The notes beneath the pieces are model-generated. The model was not told where the DNA came from, made no database searches, and saw nothing but the letters and a program-made list of their open reading frames with translations. A stretch of 64,000 bases of DNA from Thermanaerothrix daxensis (GTDB taxonomy: Bacteria; Chloroflexota; Anaerolineae; Anaerolineales; Anaerolineaceae), in the NCBI RefSeq assembly GCF_001306145.1, contig NZ_LGKO01000002.1, forward strand, positions 496,001 through 560,000. Direction: 5' to 3'. Below, in pieces: positions 1 through 8,330 of the stretch. Position 1 is the first letter of the stretch. Every line of letters begins with the position of its first letter. Both the position numbers and the translations under genes were made by a program.

Positions 1-795
1 ACGAATGCCGTATTTCTTAACCGCGCTTTGCAGGTCTTGGACGTAATCGGTGCAGATCTGATGCCCAAAACCACGGGAACCACAATGGATCAAAAGAGCC
101 AGATTCCCTTCCTGTAAGCCCATCGCTTGTGCGGCTTCGGGATCAAATATCTGTTCGATGAGATCTACCTCCAGGAAGTGGTTACCAGCCCCTAAGGTGC
201 CCAGTTGGGTGCGCCCGCGTTCTTTGGCTTTGTGACTCACCCTGGTAGGATCTGCATCTTCCAGACATCCTCCTTCTTCTGTGCGGCGCAAATCCTCCTC
301 ACTGGCCAATCCGCGCTTGAGCGCCCAGCGTGCCCCCAACCGGCAGACCTGGTCCAATTCCTCATGACTCAAGCGGTATTCACCCTCAGTGCCCACGCCG
401 CTAGGACAATAACGATTTAATGCAGTCGCCAAGTCATCCAGGTAAGGTTCGGCCTGTTCATAAGGAATTTGCGAGGCCAGCAAACGTACCCCACAGTTAA
501 TGTCGTAGCCGATAGCCCCAGGCGAGACAACGCCATCCGAGACGCGCGTGGCTGCCACCCCACCGATTGGGAACCCGTACCCCTGATGCATGTCAGGCAT
601 TACTACCACGGGGTCCACCACACCAGGCAAGGTGGCGGCATTGATCGCCTGCTCCAGGGAAAGGTCTTCCAGGGAAGCTTCCAGCAAGCGGCGGGTGACA
701 AAGAGGCGTACTGAGGCGCGCATATCCTCCCGGTACGTTGCGGGGATTTCCCACTCGTAATCATTAATCTTGCGAATATCCTGCAGGCGAACCAT
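1..795 (-). CDS. rtcB: RtcB RNA ligase (3' end beyond window)
   Basis: RtcB joins 2',3'-cyclic phosphate or 3'-phosphate RNA ends to 5'-OH ends using GTP and Mn2+, in RNA repair or tRNA splicing. The 265 visible residues are the N-terminal part. Metal-site motifs are present: GYDINCGV (Asp98, Cys101) and [10 protein letters not shown] (His237 to His245). The ATG at 795 has an AGGAGG-like site just upstream. The end of the protein, with the guanylylated histidine, lies outside the window. It lies downstream of the archease gene on the same strand, and archease is the known RtcB cofactor. Family identification is firm; the physiological RNA substrate is unknown. Confidence 0.95.
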   Translation of the reverse strand, partial: MVRLQDIRKINDYEWEIPATYREDMRASVRLFVTRRLLEASLEDLSLEQAINAATLPGVVDPVVVMPDMHQGYGFPIGGVAATRVSDGVVSPGAIGYDINCGVRLLASQIPYEQAEPYLDDLATALNRYCPSGVGTEGEYRLSHEELDQVCRLGARWALKRGLASEEDLRRTEEGGCLEDADPTRVSHKAKERGRTQLGTLGAGNHFLEVDLIEQIFDPEAAQAMGLQEGNLALLIHCGSRGFGHQICTDYVQDLQSAVKKYGIR

Positions 796-941
796 ACGAA
801 TACCTCCATTAGTAGTTAATCCCGGGGTGACAATGGCTGCGAGGGCGAGAGAAGGGCTGAGAGGGTGGAACTCACAGCACCGGCAGAAGAAAATTGGGCG
901 ACGGGACGAAATTGCTGGTGGTTTTTAGCGGTGAAGCCTCG

Positions 942-1358
942 CTAGACATCGAACGTGAGTGTTGTCTCAAGGCCTTGCGAGGTGGTGCGAATGCTCAGAT
1001 TGTGAAAAGTGACGGCTTTAATTGCCTTATTAAGGTGATTAATGGGCCCTCCCTGTGCTTTGACGTCCAACGAATGATCCTTGATTACGCACTGGAAGGT
1101 GTCAAATGCCAGCCGCTCAGTCTCCTGCAGGTAAAGCAACTCATTTAAGAAGGCCACCAGCAGACTTTCTGCATCCTCACCATTGACGCTGATCTGGCGC
1201 TCAACACGAGGCGTTGGGGCAATTTCTACGCCTTCGAGCCGGTACATCCCCTGGGCGGCCTGGGTAAAAAGGGTAGATAAATCAGGCGCCCATACACGCA
1301 GGGCCCAATCGGCTGTGTGACGTATCTCTTCAAACCCGGACAAAGATTTTTCATTCAT
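942..1358 (-). CDS. Archease (RtcB activator)
   Basis: Archease speeds RtcB guanylylation and lets it turn over more than once. The 138-residue product has the usual length and motifs: an N-terminal HTADWALRVWA stretch with the conserved His-Thr-Ala-Asp, a central LLVAFLNELLYL helix, and a C-terminal TTLTFDV strand with the metal-binding Asp near the end. It is followed after about 145 bases by rtcB on the same strand, so the two are probably co-transcribed. The ribosome site before ATG 1358 is weak. Function is inferred from family and context. Confidence 0.9.
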   Translation of the reverse strand: MNEKSLSGFEEIRHTADWALRVWAPDLSTLFTQAAQGMYRLEGVEIAPTPRVERQISVNGEDAESLLVAFLNELLYLQETERLAFDTFQCVIKDHSLDVKAQGGPINHLNKAIKAVTFHNLSIRTTSQGLETTLTFDV

Positions 1359-1404
1359 GAGAGGTTGCTTCTGATGGCTTCCCTATGGGCCAGACGTTGT
1401 GCCT

Positions 1405-1410
1405 TATAAT
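1405..1410 (+). promoter_or_regulatory. TATAAT -10 box close to start of FHA gene
   Basis: A perfect TATAAT ends only 10 bases before the ATG at 1421, and no Shine-Dalgarno sequence lies between. No good -35 box is visible at the expected distance. If used, it would give a transcript that starts at or within a few bases of the start codon (leaderless). This gap also separates the gene from the divergent archease-rtcB pair. Confidence 0.35.
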
Positions 1411-1420
1411 ATTATAACGT

Positions 1421-2173
1421 ATGGGTTTTCGCCTTGAGAAACTGGAAAGCCGCTTGCGCGCCCTGGTCGAGGATTACCTGGGGCGTGTACCCTGGCGCGG
1501 GCGCGAAGAAGATTGGTCGCGACGTCTGTACGTGGCTTTGCAAACGGCTTTGTTAAACCAACCTACCGGCCGACCTCTGCCAGACCTTTGTGTAATTGAG
1601 GTGTCTCCTTCACTTTACGCGACCTGGCATCAGCAGACGGATTGGCAGGCGCCTTTGATACAGGCTCTGAAGGATGTAGCCAATGAGGTGGGGTTCACTT
1701 TCTTGGGAAATCCTCAAATTCTATTGCGCGCCTGCGCAGACCTGGGTGAGGACGAAATCCGGGTCCATTGGAAGTGGGGGGAGGAGATAATGGGCGAAAC
1801 CGCGGTGTTGGACTTCAACGAGCCGAGTCATGCCCACGCGCAGCCTCCAAGACGCGCTTTCCTCATTGTGCAGGGAAAAGATGTCTTTCCACTGGAACAA
1901 AGTGTGATCAGTATCGGGCGACACAGTGATAACATGCTGGTCCTGCCCGATCTCAGGGTCTCGCGCCACCATGCCCAGATTCGTTGTGTGGGCGAGCGGT
2001 ATGTTCTTTTTGATCTTAATTCTACGGGTGGTACCTACGTCAATGGTGAGCGAGTGACGCGATGGGAGTTGCAACCGGGGGATGTCATCTCACTGGCTGG
2101 TGTTTCTCTCATCTATGGTGAGGAAAACCAACCGGATGCGGCTGCCGAAACCCGTCCAATGGACAGCGAATGA
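1421..2173 (+). CDS. FhaA-like protein (DUF3662 + FHA domain)
   Basis: A 250-residue cytoplasmic protein. The N-terminal part (about 1-125) resembles the DUF3662 domain of actinobacterial FhaA. The C-terminal part (about 165-225) is a forkhead-associated domain with SIGRHSDN, VSRHHAQI and DLNSTGGTYVNGE. FHA domains bind phosphothreonine, normally set by Ser/Thr kinases of the PknB type. In actinobacteria the equivalent gene begins the fhaA-fhaB-pstP-rodA-pbpA-pknA-pknB cluster that controls cell-wall growth; here it leads fhaB-like, mtnP and a RodA-PBP fusion. No kinase or phosphatase gene lies nearby. The stop overlaps the next start (ATGA). Confidence 0.85.
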   Translation: MGFRLEKLESRLRALVEDYLGRVPWRGREEDWSRRLYVALQTALLNQPTGRPLPDLCVIEVSPSLYATWHQQTDWQAPLIQALKDVANEVGFTFLGNPQILLRACADLGEDEIRVHWKWGEEIMGETAVLDFNEPSHAHAQPPRRAFLIVQGKDVFPLEQSVISIGRHSDNMLVLPDLRVSRHHAQIRCVGERYVLFDLNSTGGTYVNGERVTRWELQPGDVISLAGVSLIYGEENQPDAAAETRPMDSE

Positions 2174-2610
2174 TCACTGGAATTCTTGTTCTCGTTTTGC
2201 GCATTCTCCTGGCCGTTGCCCTTTATGCCTTTCTAGGCTGGGCATTATGGGTTCTCTGGCGCGAGTTGAATTTGCATCTACAGCAGGTTTCTCGCGAGCA
2301 GGTGCCCCCGATTGTGTTGGAAGTGGTGTCTGAACAAGAGAGTGAAGAGCGGCGCTACCAATTTAACGAACGGGAGGTTCTGCTCGGTAGGCACCCTTCA
2401 TGTCAGATTGTGCTGAATGATGAGACTGTCTCAACGCGACATGCTCGTTTACGTTATCGTGATCATCAGTGGTGGGTTGAAGATCTGCATTCAACAAACG
2501 GTACCTTTCTGAATGACGAGCGGGTGATGACCCCAACCGTTGTGGTCTCTGGGGATATAGTGCGCTGCGGTCAAGCCCTGCTGCGCATTCAAATCCAATC
2601 TCAGGAGTGA
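2170..2610 (+). CDS. FhaB-like membrane-anchored FHA protein
   Basis: A 146-residue protein with one N-terminal membrane segment (about 5-25) followed by a cytoplasmic FHA domain (about 65-120) with LLGRHPSC, VSTRHARL and DLHSTNGTFLNDE. The layout matches FhaB/FipA of actinobacteria, a phosphothreonine reader at the membrane linked to cell division and wall synthesis. It overlaps the upstream FHA gene by four bases, so the two are translationally coupled. It most likely recruits phosphorylated partners to the wall-synthesis machinery encoded just downstream. Confidence 0.85.
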   Translation: MITGILVLVLRILLAVALYAFLGWALWVLWRELNLHLQQVSREQVPPIVLEVVSEQESEERRYQFNEREVLLGRHPSCQIVLNDETVSTRHARLRYRDHQWWVEDLHSTNGTFLNDERVMTPTVVVSGDIVRCGQALLRIQIQSQE

Positions 2611-2614
2611 AACC

Positions 2615-3484
2615 ATGAGCGAAAAACCCATTCTCGGTGTCATAGGTGGCTCGGGGTTGTATCGGTTTGGTGCCCTGAAGGACGTGGAAACCCTGGAGGT
2701 TGATACGCCTTTTGGCCCGCCCAGTTCACCGATTGTGTTGGGGACGTTGGAGGGAAAGCGGATTGCCTTCCTGGCGCGGCATGGTCTGGGACATTTCATC
2801 CTCCCCAGCGAAGTCAACTATCGGGCTAACATCTACGCGCTGAAACAGCTGGGAGTGGAATACGTCGTTGGGGTGAGTGCGTGCGGTTCACTTCGCGATG
2901 ACTACCGCCCAGGTCATTTTGTGGTTCCGGATCAACTTTTTGATTTCACCCGTTCCCGCCAGCGCTCGTTTTTCGGTGAGGGGTTAGTTGCCCACATTGG
3001 GGTTGCCGACCCGTTTTGTCCCAACCTCTCTGGCCTGCTCTATCGCGCTGCCACCAGTAGCGGGGCTACAGTCCACCATGGGGGGACGTTTATCACCATT
3101 GAAGGGCCGCGCTTTTCTACTCGGGCTGAATCCAACCTCTATCGAGCCTGGGGCATGTCCATCATCGGGATGACGACTTGCCCAGAGGCGTTTCTGGCGC
3201 GCGAAGCCGAATTATGCTATGCAGTGCTGGCCCATGTGACCGACTACGATGTCTGGCATACCAGTGAGGAGCCGGTCAGTGTAGAGATGGTCATTCGCAC
3301 ACTGAGCGAGAATGTTCAGGCAGCGCAGGAGGTCATTCGCCACCTGGTAGGATTGCTGGATGGCGTGCGCACCTGCGAGTGCCCTCAGGCACTTTCCAAA
3401 GCCCTGATCACAGCGCCGGAGCGCATTCCTCCGGAGACGCGACGCAAGTTAAGCCTGTTGGTGGATAAGTATCTTCCTTCGTGA
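2615..3484 (+). CDS. mtnP: S-methyl-5'-thioadenosine phosphorylase
   Basis: MtnP cleaves 5'-methylthioadenosine with phosphate to adenine and methylthioribose-1-phosphate in methionine salvage. The 289-residue protein starts with the nucleoside-phosphorylase GVIGGSGLY loop, has the phosphate-binding ARHG, VSACGSL, and the substrate-site sequence GMTTCPEAFLAREAELCYA with VTDYDVW. Length fits the family. It sits between the FHA pair and the RodA-PBP gene, five bases after the former and overlapping the latter's GTG start. That is an odd companion for wall genes and probably reflects operon packing only. Confidence 0.93.
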   Translation: MSEKPILGVIGGSGLYRFGALKDVETLEVDTPFGPPSSPIVLGTLEGKRIAFLARHGLGHFILPSEVNYRANIYALKQLGVEYVVGVSACGSLRDDYRPGHFVVPDQLFDFTRSRQRSFFGEGLVAHIGVADPFCPNLSGLLYRAATSSGATVHHGGTFITIEGPRFSTRAESNLYRAWGMSIIGMTTCPEAFLAREAELCYAVLAHVTDYDVWHTSEEPVSVEMVIRTLSENVQAAQEVIRHLVGLLDGVRTCECPQALSKALITAPERIPPETRRKLSLLVDKYLPS

Positions 3485-6099
3485 AGCGTTTTTTGGGTGC
3501 TCATTCCCTTCCTAATACTATCAAGGAAAGCCGCTTGCTATATCTGGCGGCGGCTTTCCTTTTCTTCTACGCGCTGATCCTGACTCTGGCACCAGCGGTG
3601 CGGGTGCATTCTTTCGAGACGACACTCAACTGGCAGCACTGGGTGGGGGTTGGGGTATGGGCTGTGGGGGTAGTGTGGGTGCGTCGCACCCTCCAGGTGT
3701 GGCTTGGGGAGCATGATCCCTATTTTTTGCCAGTAGCGGCGTTATTGAGCGGCTGGGGTTTGCTGACCATATGGCGGTTGGATACGGTGTTGGGGTGGCG
3801 GCAGACGTTCTGGCTGGGGCTGGGATGGTTGATTCTAGGCCTGGGAGCACGTTGGCCAGAGGTGTTGTTGTGGCTGCGGCGCTATAAATACCTGTGGCTA
3901 GTACTGGGATTGTTGCTGGTGGCACTGACGCTCTTCTTTGGCACCTATCCAGGAGGCGAGGGACCGGGATTGTGGTTGGGCTGTTGTGGCCTTTACTTTC
4001 AACCCGCTGAACCGCTTAAGATCCTTTTACTGATCTACTTGGCTGCATACCTGGCCGAACGTATTCCCTTCTCGCTTAGCCTGGCATCTTTGATTGCACC
4101 CACTCTGGTTGTTATCGGGGTGACAATTGCATTACTGGTAATCCAACGGGATTTGGGCACTGCCTCTTTACTCTTTATGCTCTACGCTCTGGTGCTTTAC
4201 CTGGCTACAGGGCGGCGCAGAGTGTTGCTTTTGACTGCGGGCGGTTTACTGCTAGCGGCCTGGATCGGGAATACTATGTTCATCCTGATCCACCAGCGCC
4301 TTCTGGCCTGGTGGCAACCCTGGTCACAGGCGGATGGGGTGGGGTATCAAATCATCCAATCCCTGATTGCCATTGCCGAAGGGGGCCTCTTTGGAACGGG
4401 GCCCGGCCTGGGTAGTCCGGGTTTGGTGCCGGTTGCCCACTCCGACTTCATTACCGTGGCGATTGCGGAAGAAACTGGCCTGGTGGGGCTAGGGGGGCTT
4501 CTGGGATTGGTTGGCGTGCTGTTTCTTCGCAGTATGATTGTGGCGATTCGCGCCCCTAATCTGTATCGGCGTCTGCTGGCTGCCGGTCTGGGGATTTATC
4601 TGGGTGGACAATCGGTATTAATCATTGGAGGGAACTTGCGTTTGTTCCCATTAACCGGGGTAACACTGCCTTTTGTCTCTTACGGTGGCTCCTCGCTGGT
4701 GGTTTCGTTTGCGGCTCTTCTGCTTTTACTTCGGATGAGCGCTTCGGAGGAGACCCCCCCCGTCTCTTTAGCAAATGAAGCGCCTTTCCAGGTGCTGGGA
4801 GGGGGGTTCTTAGCCGTTCTGGCTTTGCTGGCTGGGTTGGGAGGATGGTGGGGGATTGTTCGGAGCGAGGCATTGCGCAGCCGCCCTGACAATTTACGTT
4901 GGGTAGTGGCCGAACGGTTTGTGCAGCGCGGGCGTCTGCTCGACCGTCAGGAGCAGGTGCTGGTTCAAAGTGAGGGGAGGCCGGGGAGTTACCGTCGGGT
5001 TACCCTCTACCCGCCCCTGGCATCCACGCTGGGTTTTATCCATCCCCGGTTTGGCAAGGCCGGTTTGGAGGCTGGGCTGGATAGTTATCTGCGTGGATTA
5101 GCGGGACAGCCCGCATGGGAGATTCTTCTGGCTCGCCTGCTCTTCGCACAGCCTCCGCAGGGTCTGGATGTGCGCCTGACGCTGAGTCTAGATATCCAGC
5201 GTGTGGCAGATGCAGCCATGGAAGGGGAGCAGGGGGCGCTGATTTTGCTCAATGCCCAGAATGGGGAAATTCTAGCGATGGCCTCGCAGCCAACTTTTGA
5301 TCCTAATCGCCTGGATGAGGCGTGGGAGGAGTGGAAGACCGATCCACATTCTCCATTGCTTAATCGGGTAACTCAGGGACAATACCCACCCGGGACGGCA
5401 CTCACGCCTTTTCTATGGGCTACTCAGTCCATGCCGACGGAACAGTGGGGGCATTTCCCTCAGAGTCTGGTTTTGCAGACTGCTGGCGGGCGGCTACCTT
5501 GTGCCAATGTCCCTTCCTTGCCGATAACCTGGGAAAGCGCGGCTCAGGCGGGATGCCCCTGGGTGACTGTAGCGCTGGCCCAGAATCTTGGGAAAGAGCG
5601 CCTGGAAGCCCTTTGGCCGGCGTTGGGGTTTGGAACCCTGGTTAATCTGCCCTTGCCCATGGGGGGCATCGCCGTACCCCCACCCGAGGCAAGCCTGGAA
5701 ACTCTGCTTACCGGAGAAAGCACGTGGTATCTTTCGCCCCTGCAAATGGCACAGGCAATAGCCATTTTGCAGCAGGGGCAGCGTCCTGATATCCACCTGG
5801 TCAATGCCATTAGAGTCCCTGTTCAGGGTTGGGTTGTTTTGTCAGTTGATCCTCCAGCAGAGGTTGAGATCGCAGGGCGCACGCCAGACCGCCTGGCGGA
5901 TTGGGCACGCGGTGATTTACCCATCTGGATGGCGTTTGGGCGGGGGCAGAACGGCCAAAAGACGGTCTTGTGGGTTTTGGCTGGTACGGTACCCGATTGG
6001 CAAGGTTCCCCTTTGGTGTTAGTGCTCGCGCTAGAGTCCGGAACGGCTGAGCAGGGAGAGCAGATCGCGCGCGCGGTACTGCAGGCAGCCTTGCGCTAA
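3481..6099 (+). CDS. RodA/FtsW glycosyltransferase fused to degenerate PBP transpeptidase domain
   Basis: 872 residues. Residues about 20-440 form a SEDS polymerase with many membrane helices. It keeps the catalytic-type QRDLGT (Asp224) and the YQIIQSLIAIAEGG / HSDFITVAIAEE / PFVSYGGSS signatures. A last helix (about 437-460) leads to an extracellular class B PBP-like domain. The transpeptidase motifs are lost: the SxxK site reads TALT (639-642) after YPPG, the SxN site reads GCP (691-693), and the KTG site reads RTP (800-802). The polymerase is therefore probably active, while the PBP half may only regulate it. GTG start overlaps the mtnP stop. RodA and PBP genes are usually separate. Confidence 0.88.
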   Translation: MKRFLGAHSLPNTIKESRLLYLAAAFLFFYALILTLAPAVRVHSFETTLNWQHWVGVGVWAVGVVWVRRTLQVWLGEHDPYFLPVAALLSGWGLLTIWRLDTVLGWRQTFWLGLGWLILGLGARWPEVLLWLRRYKYLWLVLGLLLVALTLFFGTYPGGEGPGLWLGCCGLYFQPAEPLKILLLIYLAAYLAERIPFSLSLASLIAPTLVVIGVTIALLVIQRDLGTASLLFMLYALVLYLATGRRRVLLLTAGGLLLAAWIGNTMFILIHQRLLAWWQPWSQADGVGYQIIQSLIAIAEGGLFGTGPGLGSPGLVPVAHSDFITVAIAEETGLVGLGGLLGLVGVLFLRSMIVAIRAPNLYRRLLAAGLGIYLGGQSVLIIGGNLRLFPLTGVTLPFVSYGGSSLVVSFAALLLLLRMSASEETPPVSLANEAPFQVLGGGFLAVLALLAGLGGWWGIVRSEALRSRPDNLRWVVAERFVQRGRLLDRQEQVLVQSEGRPGSYRRVTLYPPLASTLGFIHPRFGKAGLEAGLDSYLRGLAGQPAWEILLARLLFAQPPQGLDVRLTLSLDIQRVADAAMEGEQGALILLNAQNGEILAMASQPTFDPNRLDEAWEEWKTDPHSPLLNRVTQGQYPPGTALTPFLWATQSMPTEQWGHFPQSLVLQTAGGRLPCANVPSLPITWESAAQAGCPWVTVALAQNLGKERLEALWPALGFGTLVNLPLPMGGIAVPPPEASLETLLTGESTWYLSPLQMAQAIAILQQGQRPDIHLVNAIRVPVQGWVVLSVDPPAEVEIAGRTPDRLADWARGDLPIWMAFGRGQNGQKTVLWVLAGTVPDWQGSPLVLVLALESGTAEQGEQIARAVLQAALR

Positions 6100-6746
6100 G
6101 GAACGCTCAGGGTTGCCCATTGGCGTCCTTTGCGCGGTACTGTGGGAAGATGGTGGATTGTCGCGCGGACTTGAGCAGGACCATCGATTTGAAGAACGCC
6201 GAAGGAGGGTGATTGATCAGGCTGCACTCCCGAACTGGCGGAGCCGGGGTTTAAGAACAAGCGACCCTGGTGCCATTCCACAGCGGGCCGATGGGTGTGC
6301 CCGAAAATTACCACCTGGGCTTCTGGAGCGAGATCAAGTACGCGTTGGCGGTAACGTTCGAGTTGATAGCCGTTGAGGAGATACTGCCATTTGTCCAGAA
6401 GGTAGGCTGGCCATGAACCGTGACCATGCAACAGGGCAATTCTTACTCCCCCTAGAATGAAATCCCGCTTCCAGGGCAGGGAGCCCCGAAATGCCCAATC
6501 CCGATTTCCCCGCACAGCCACGACGGGCGCAAGGGTTGCCAGTCTGTTTAGCACATCGGGGACACAGATGTCGCCAGCATGTAAGATGAGATCGGGGGTA
6601 TGACTCTCCAATGCGGATAGAAGCATGGGGTGGAGGCGCTCAAAGCGATCGGGTACGTGTGTGTCAGCCAACACGACCACACTGAGCGGCACACGGTGAG
6701 TAAATTCTTCGGGGGGTGACCACGCAAAAGAGGGGGTGGATGACAT
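6096..6746 (-). CDS. Metallophosphoesterase (YfcE/MJ0936-like)
   Basis: A 216-residue calcineurin-like phosphoesterase. The full metal-binding set is visible: LADTH, HAGDI, VRGNRDW, LLHGHG and FGHTHRP. This short family acts on phosphodiesters such as bis-pNPP in vitro; natural substrates are mostly unknown. It converges on the RodA-PBP gene and overlaps its end by four bases. The first 19 residues before VPLSVVVLADTH are not conserved-looking and there is no clear ribosome site before ATG 6746, so a later GTG start is possible. Confidence 0.85.
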   Translation of the reverse strand: MSSTPSFAWSPPEEFTHRVPLSVVVLADTHVPDRFERLHPMLLSALESHTPDLILHAGDICVPDVLNRLATLAPVVAVRGNRDWAFRGSLPWKRDFILGGVRIALLHGHGSWPAYLLDKWQYLLNGYQLERYRQRVLDLAPEAQVVIFGHTHRPAVEWHQGRLFLNPGSASSGVQPDQSPSFGVLQIDGPAQVRATIHHLPTVPRKGRQWATLSVP

Positions 6747-6767
6747 AAGGAAAGCAGGGCGAAGGTG

Positions 6768-7388
6768 TTAGGCCATCTCTACTTTGTGGTGTGCCAGGAT
6801 TTCCTGGAGCGTATTCAGCACGGTCTTGGGATCCCTGAAGAGAATGGCATGGATCCCCAGGGCCCGTGCGGCTTCTACATTGGGCAGTAAATCATCCACG
6901 AAAATGGCTTCTTGCGGCTTGACCTCCAGGCGGCTCAGAATGTGGTGGAAGATGCCCGCTTCCGGCTTACGCATACCCACTTCCGCCGAGAAAATGACCA
7001 CATCGAAAACATCCAGAAAGTCATAACGTTGAAGGACCACATGGCGGGTATTCGACCAGGCGTTACTTAGCAGAGCGGTTTTGAGACGGGGGCGCAAGGA
7101 GCGTAGGAAGGCAATCAAATGGGTGTCCAGGCGGTCACCTGCCCAAAATTGATCTTGAAATTGCTGGCAGGCTGAGGGGGGAAGTCCCAGATGAGCACAG
7201 ACCCAAGCCCAATGCGCTTCTTCGGGAATCTGGCCGCGTTCAGCCAAGATAGAGGATTCACTACTGAAAACCAGGTGTTCGAGTTCCCTGAGTGTTACCC
7301 CCAATTGGGCCGCCAATCTGGCACGTGGCGTAAGGTCTTCGGTGCGAAGTAACACCCCCCCCATATCAAAGATCACGGCTTTAATCAC
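6768..7388 (-). CDS. HAD-family hydrolase (haloacid dehalogenase-like)
   Basis: About 206 residues. HAD motif I is IFDMGGVLL near the N-terminus, motif II is LLSNAW, and motifs III/IV are RKPEAGIF and FVDDLLPNVEAA. The cap is the small helical type of subfamily IA, as in epoxide hydrolase N-terminal-type or YihX-type phosphatases. I chose the GTG at 7388 because AGGAGG lies seven bases upstream; an ATG ten codons earlier at 7418 lacks such a site. It is 21 bases upstream of the metallophosphoesterase on the same strand, so they are probably one transcript. Substrate unknown. Confidence 0.85.
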   Translation of the reverse strand: MIKAVIFDMGGVLLRTEDLTPRARLAAQLGVTLRELEHLVFSSESSILAERGQIPEEAHWAWVCAHLGLPPSACQQFQDQFWAGDRLDTHLIAFLRSLRPRLKTALLSNAWSNTRHVVLQRYDFLDVFDVVIFSAEVGMRKPEAGIFHHILSRLEVKPQEAIFVDDLLPNVEAARALGIHAILFRDPKTVLNTLQEILAHHKVEMA

Positions 7389-7446
7389 TTTGAGCCCTCC
7401 TGCGGGAATGTGATTCAAAGTATAACACGAACGCCTTGGGTTGATC

Positions 7447-7481
7447 CGAAAAACGGCACCGAGGGTACCCTCAGTGCCGTT
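7447..7481 (-). terminator. Intrinsic terminator after ABC exporter operon
   Basis: On the minus strand, a 14-bp stem (AACGGCACTGAGGG with CCCTCGGTGCCGTT, one G-T pair, loop TA) is followed by five T residues. It lies about 20 bases past the permease stop at 7503 and before the HAD gene, so it ends the exporter transcript. Confidence 0.85.
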
Positions 7482-7502
7482 CGAAGTGGGTGGTAAATAC
7501 TT

Positions 7503-8330
7503 TTAGCCATTGCGGTGCAACTTTCCGGTGCGCTTGGCATAATACTCGGCTTGCTGGAAGATCCACAGCCCCAGGGGAATAAGGAAAGCTCCCATGAGGA
7601 GCGCTGGCCAGATTTGCGGCCAAAGCATGGGCACCGAAGCCCCTTCCAGGACCGCCATCCGTGCGCCACGCAGGACGTAGGTAGCGGGGCTATAAACTGC
7701 TAGCATCCGCAAGAAACCGGGGAGCACCTCTACCGGGTAGTACACGCCGGAGATCAGCAGCATCAGAGCGATGAACACATGGGTCATTTGCGAACCGCGT
7801 TCAGGGAAAAGCAACGGGAGCACAGAGGCCATCACGCCGATACCCACGAAAGAGACGCTGCCTGCCAGAAGCATCACCGTGGCGCTAAACAGGTTGGCGT
7901 GGCTCAGGTCAATATCAAAGACCAGTGAGATTACCACGAGGATGACGCCAGTGAAGATCAGGCTGTAGACCAGCGAGAAGGCGGTTTGACCGGCCATGTG
8001 AGTGAGGCGCCGAATGGGAGCCATCAGGGTGTATTCAATGGTGCCTTCCCAGCGCTCGATGCTGATCAGGTCGGTGATCCAGTAGAAAATGGTGGAAAGG
8101 AAGCGCCACACCAGTGTGCCGATGAGCAAGTAAAGCACAAGGTATTGGGTGTTAACAGACGCTGCGCCGCCGATACGTTCCATTCCCAGACCGATGAACG
8201 AGACGGCCATGCTGTCGGTAATGGAGTACACCAGCCAGACCAGTTCCCAGGACCAGTAACGCTTAATCAGGTTGAAGTTGCGCTCCACAAATGCAAAAGA
8301 AGCACGCATTTGGTAACTCAATGTACTCAT
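7503..8330 (-). CDS. ABC-2 type transporter permease
   Basis: A 275-residue integral membrane protein with about six hydrophobic segments and the ABC-2 pattern, including the late GVYYPVEVLPGFLRMLAVYSPATYVL region typical of drug or polysaccharide exporters of the DrrB/NodJ type. Its ATG overlaps the stop of the ATPase gene (ATGA), so the two subunits are translationally coupled. It probably pairs with that ATPase as a homodimeric exporter. Substrate cannot be deduced. Confidence 0.88.
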   Translation of the reverse strand: MSTLSYQMRASFAFVERNFNLIKRYWSWELVWLVYSITDSMAVSFIGLGMERIGGAASVNTQYLVLYLLIGTLVWRFLSTIFYWITDLISIERWEGTIEYTLMAPIRRLTHMAGQTAFSLVYSLIFTGVILVVISLVFDIDLSHANLFSATVMLLAGSVSFVGIGVMASVLPLLFPERGSQMTHVFIALMLLISGVYYPVEVLPGFLRMLAVYSPATYVLRGARMAVLEGASVPMLWPQIWPALLMGAFLIPLGLWIFQQAEYYAKRTGKLHRNG

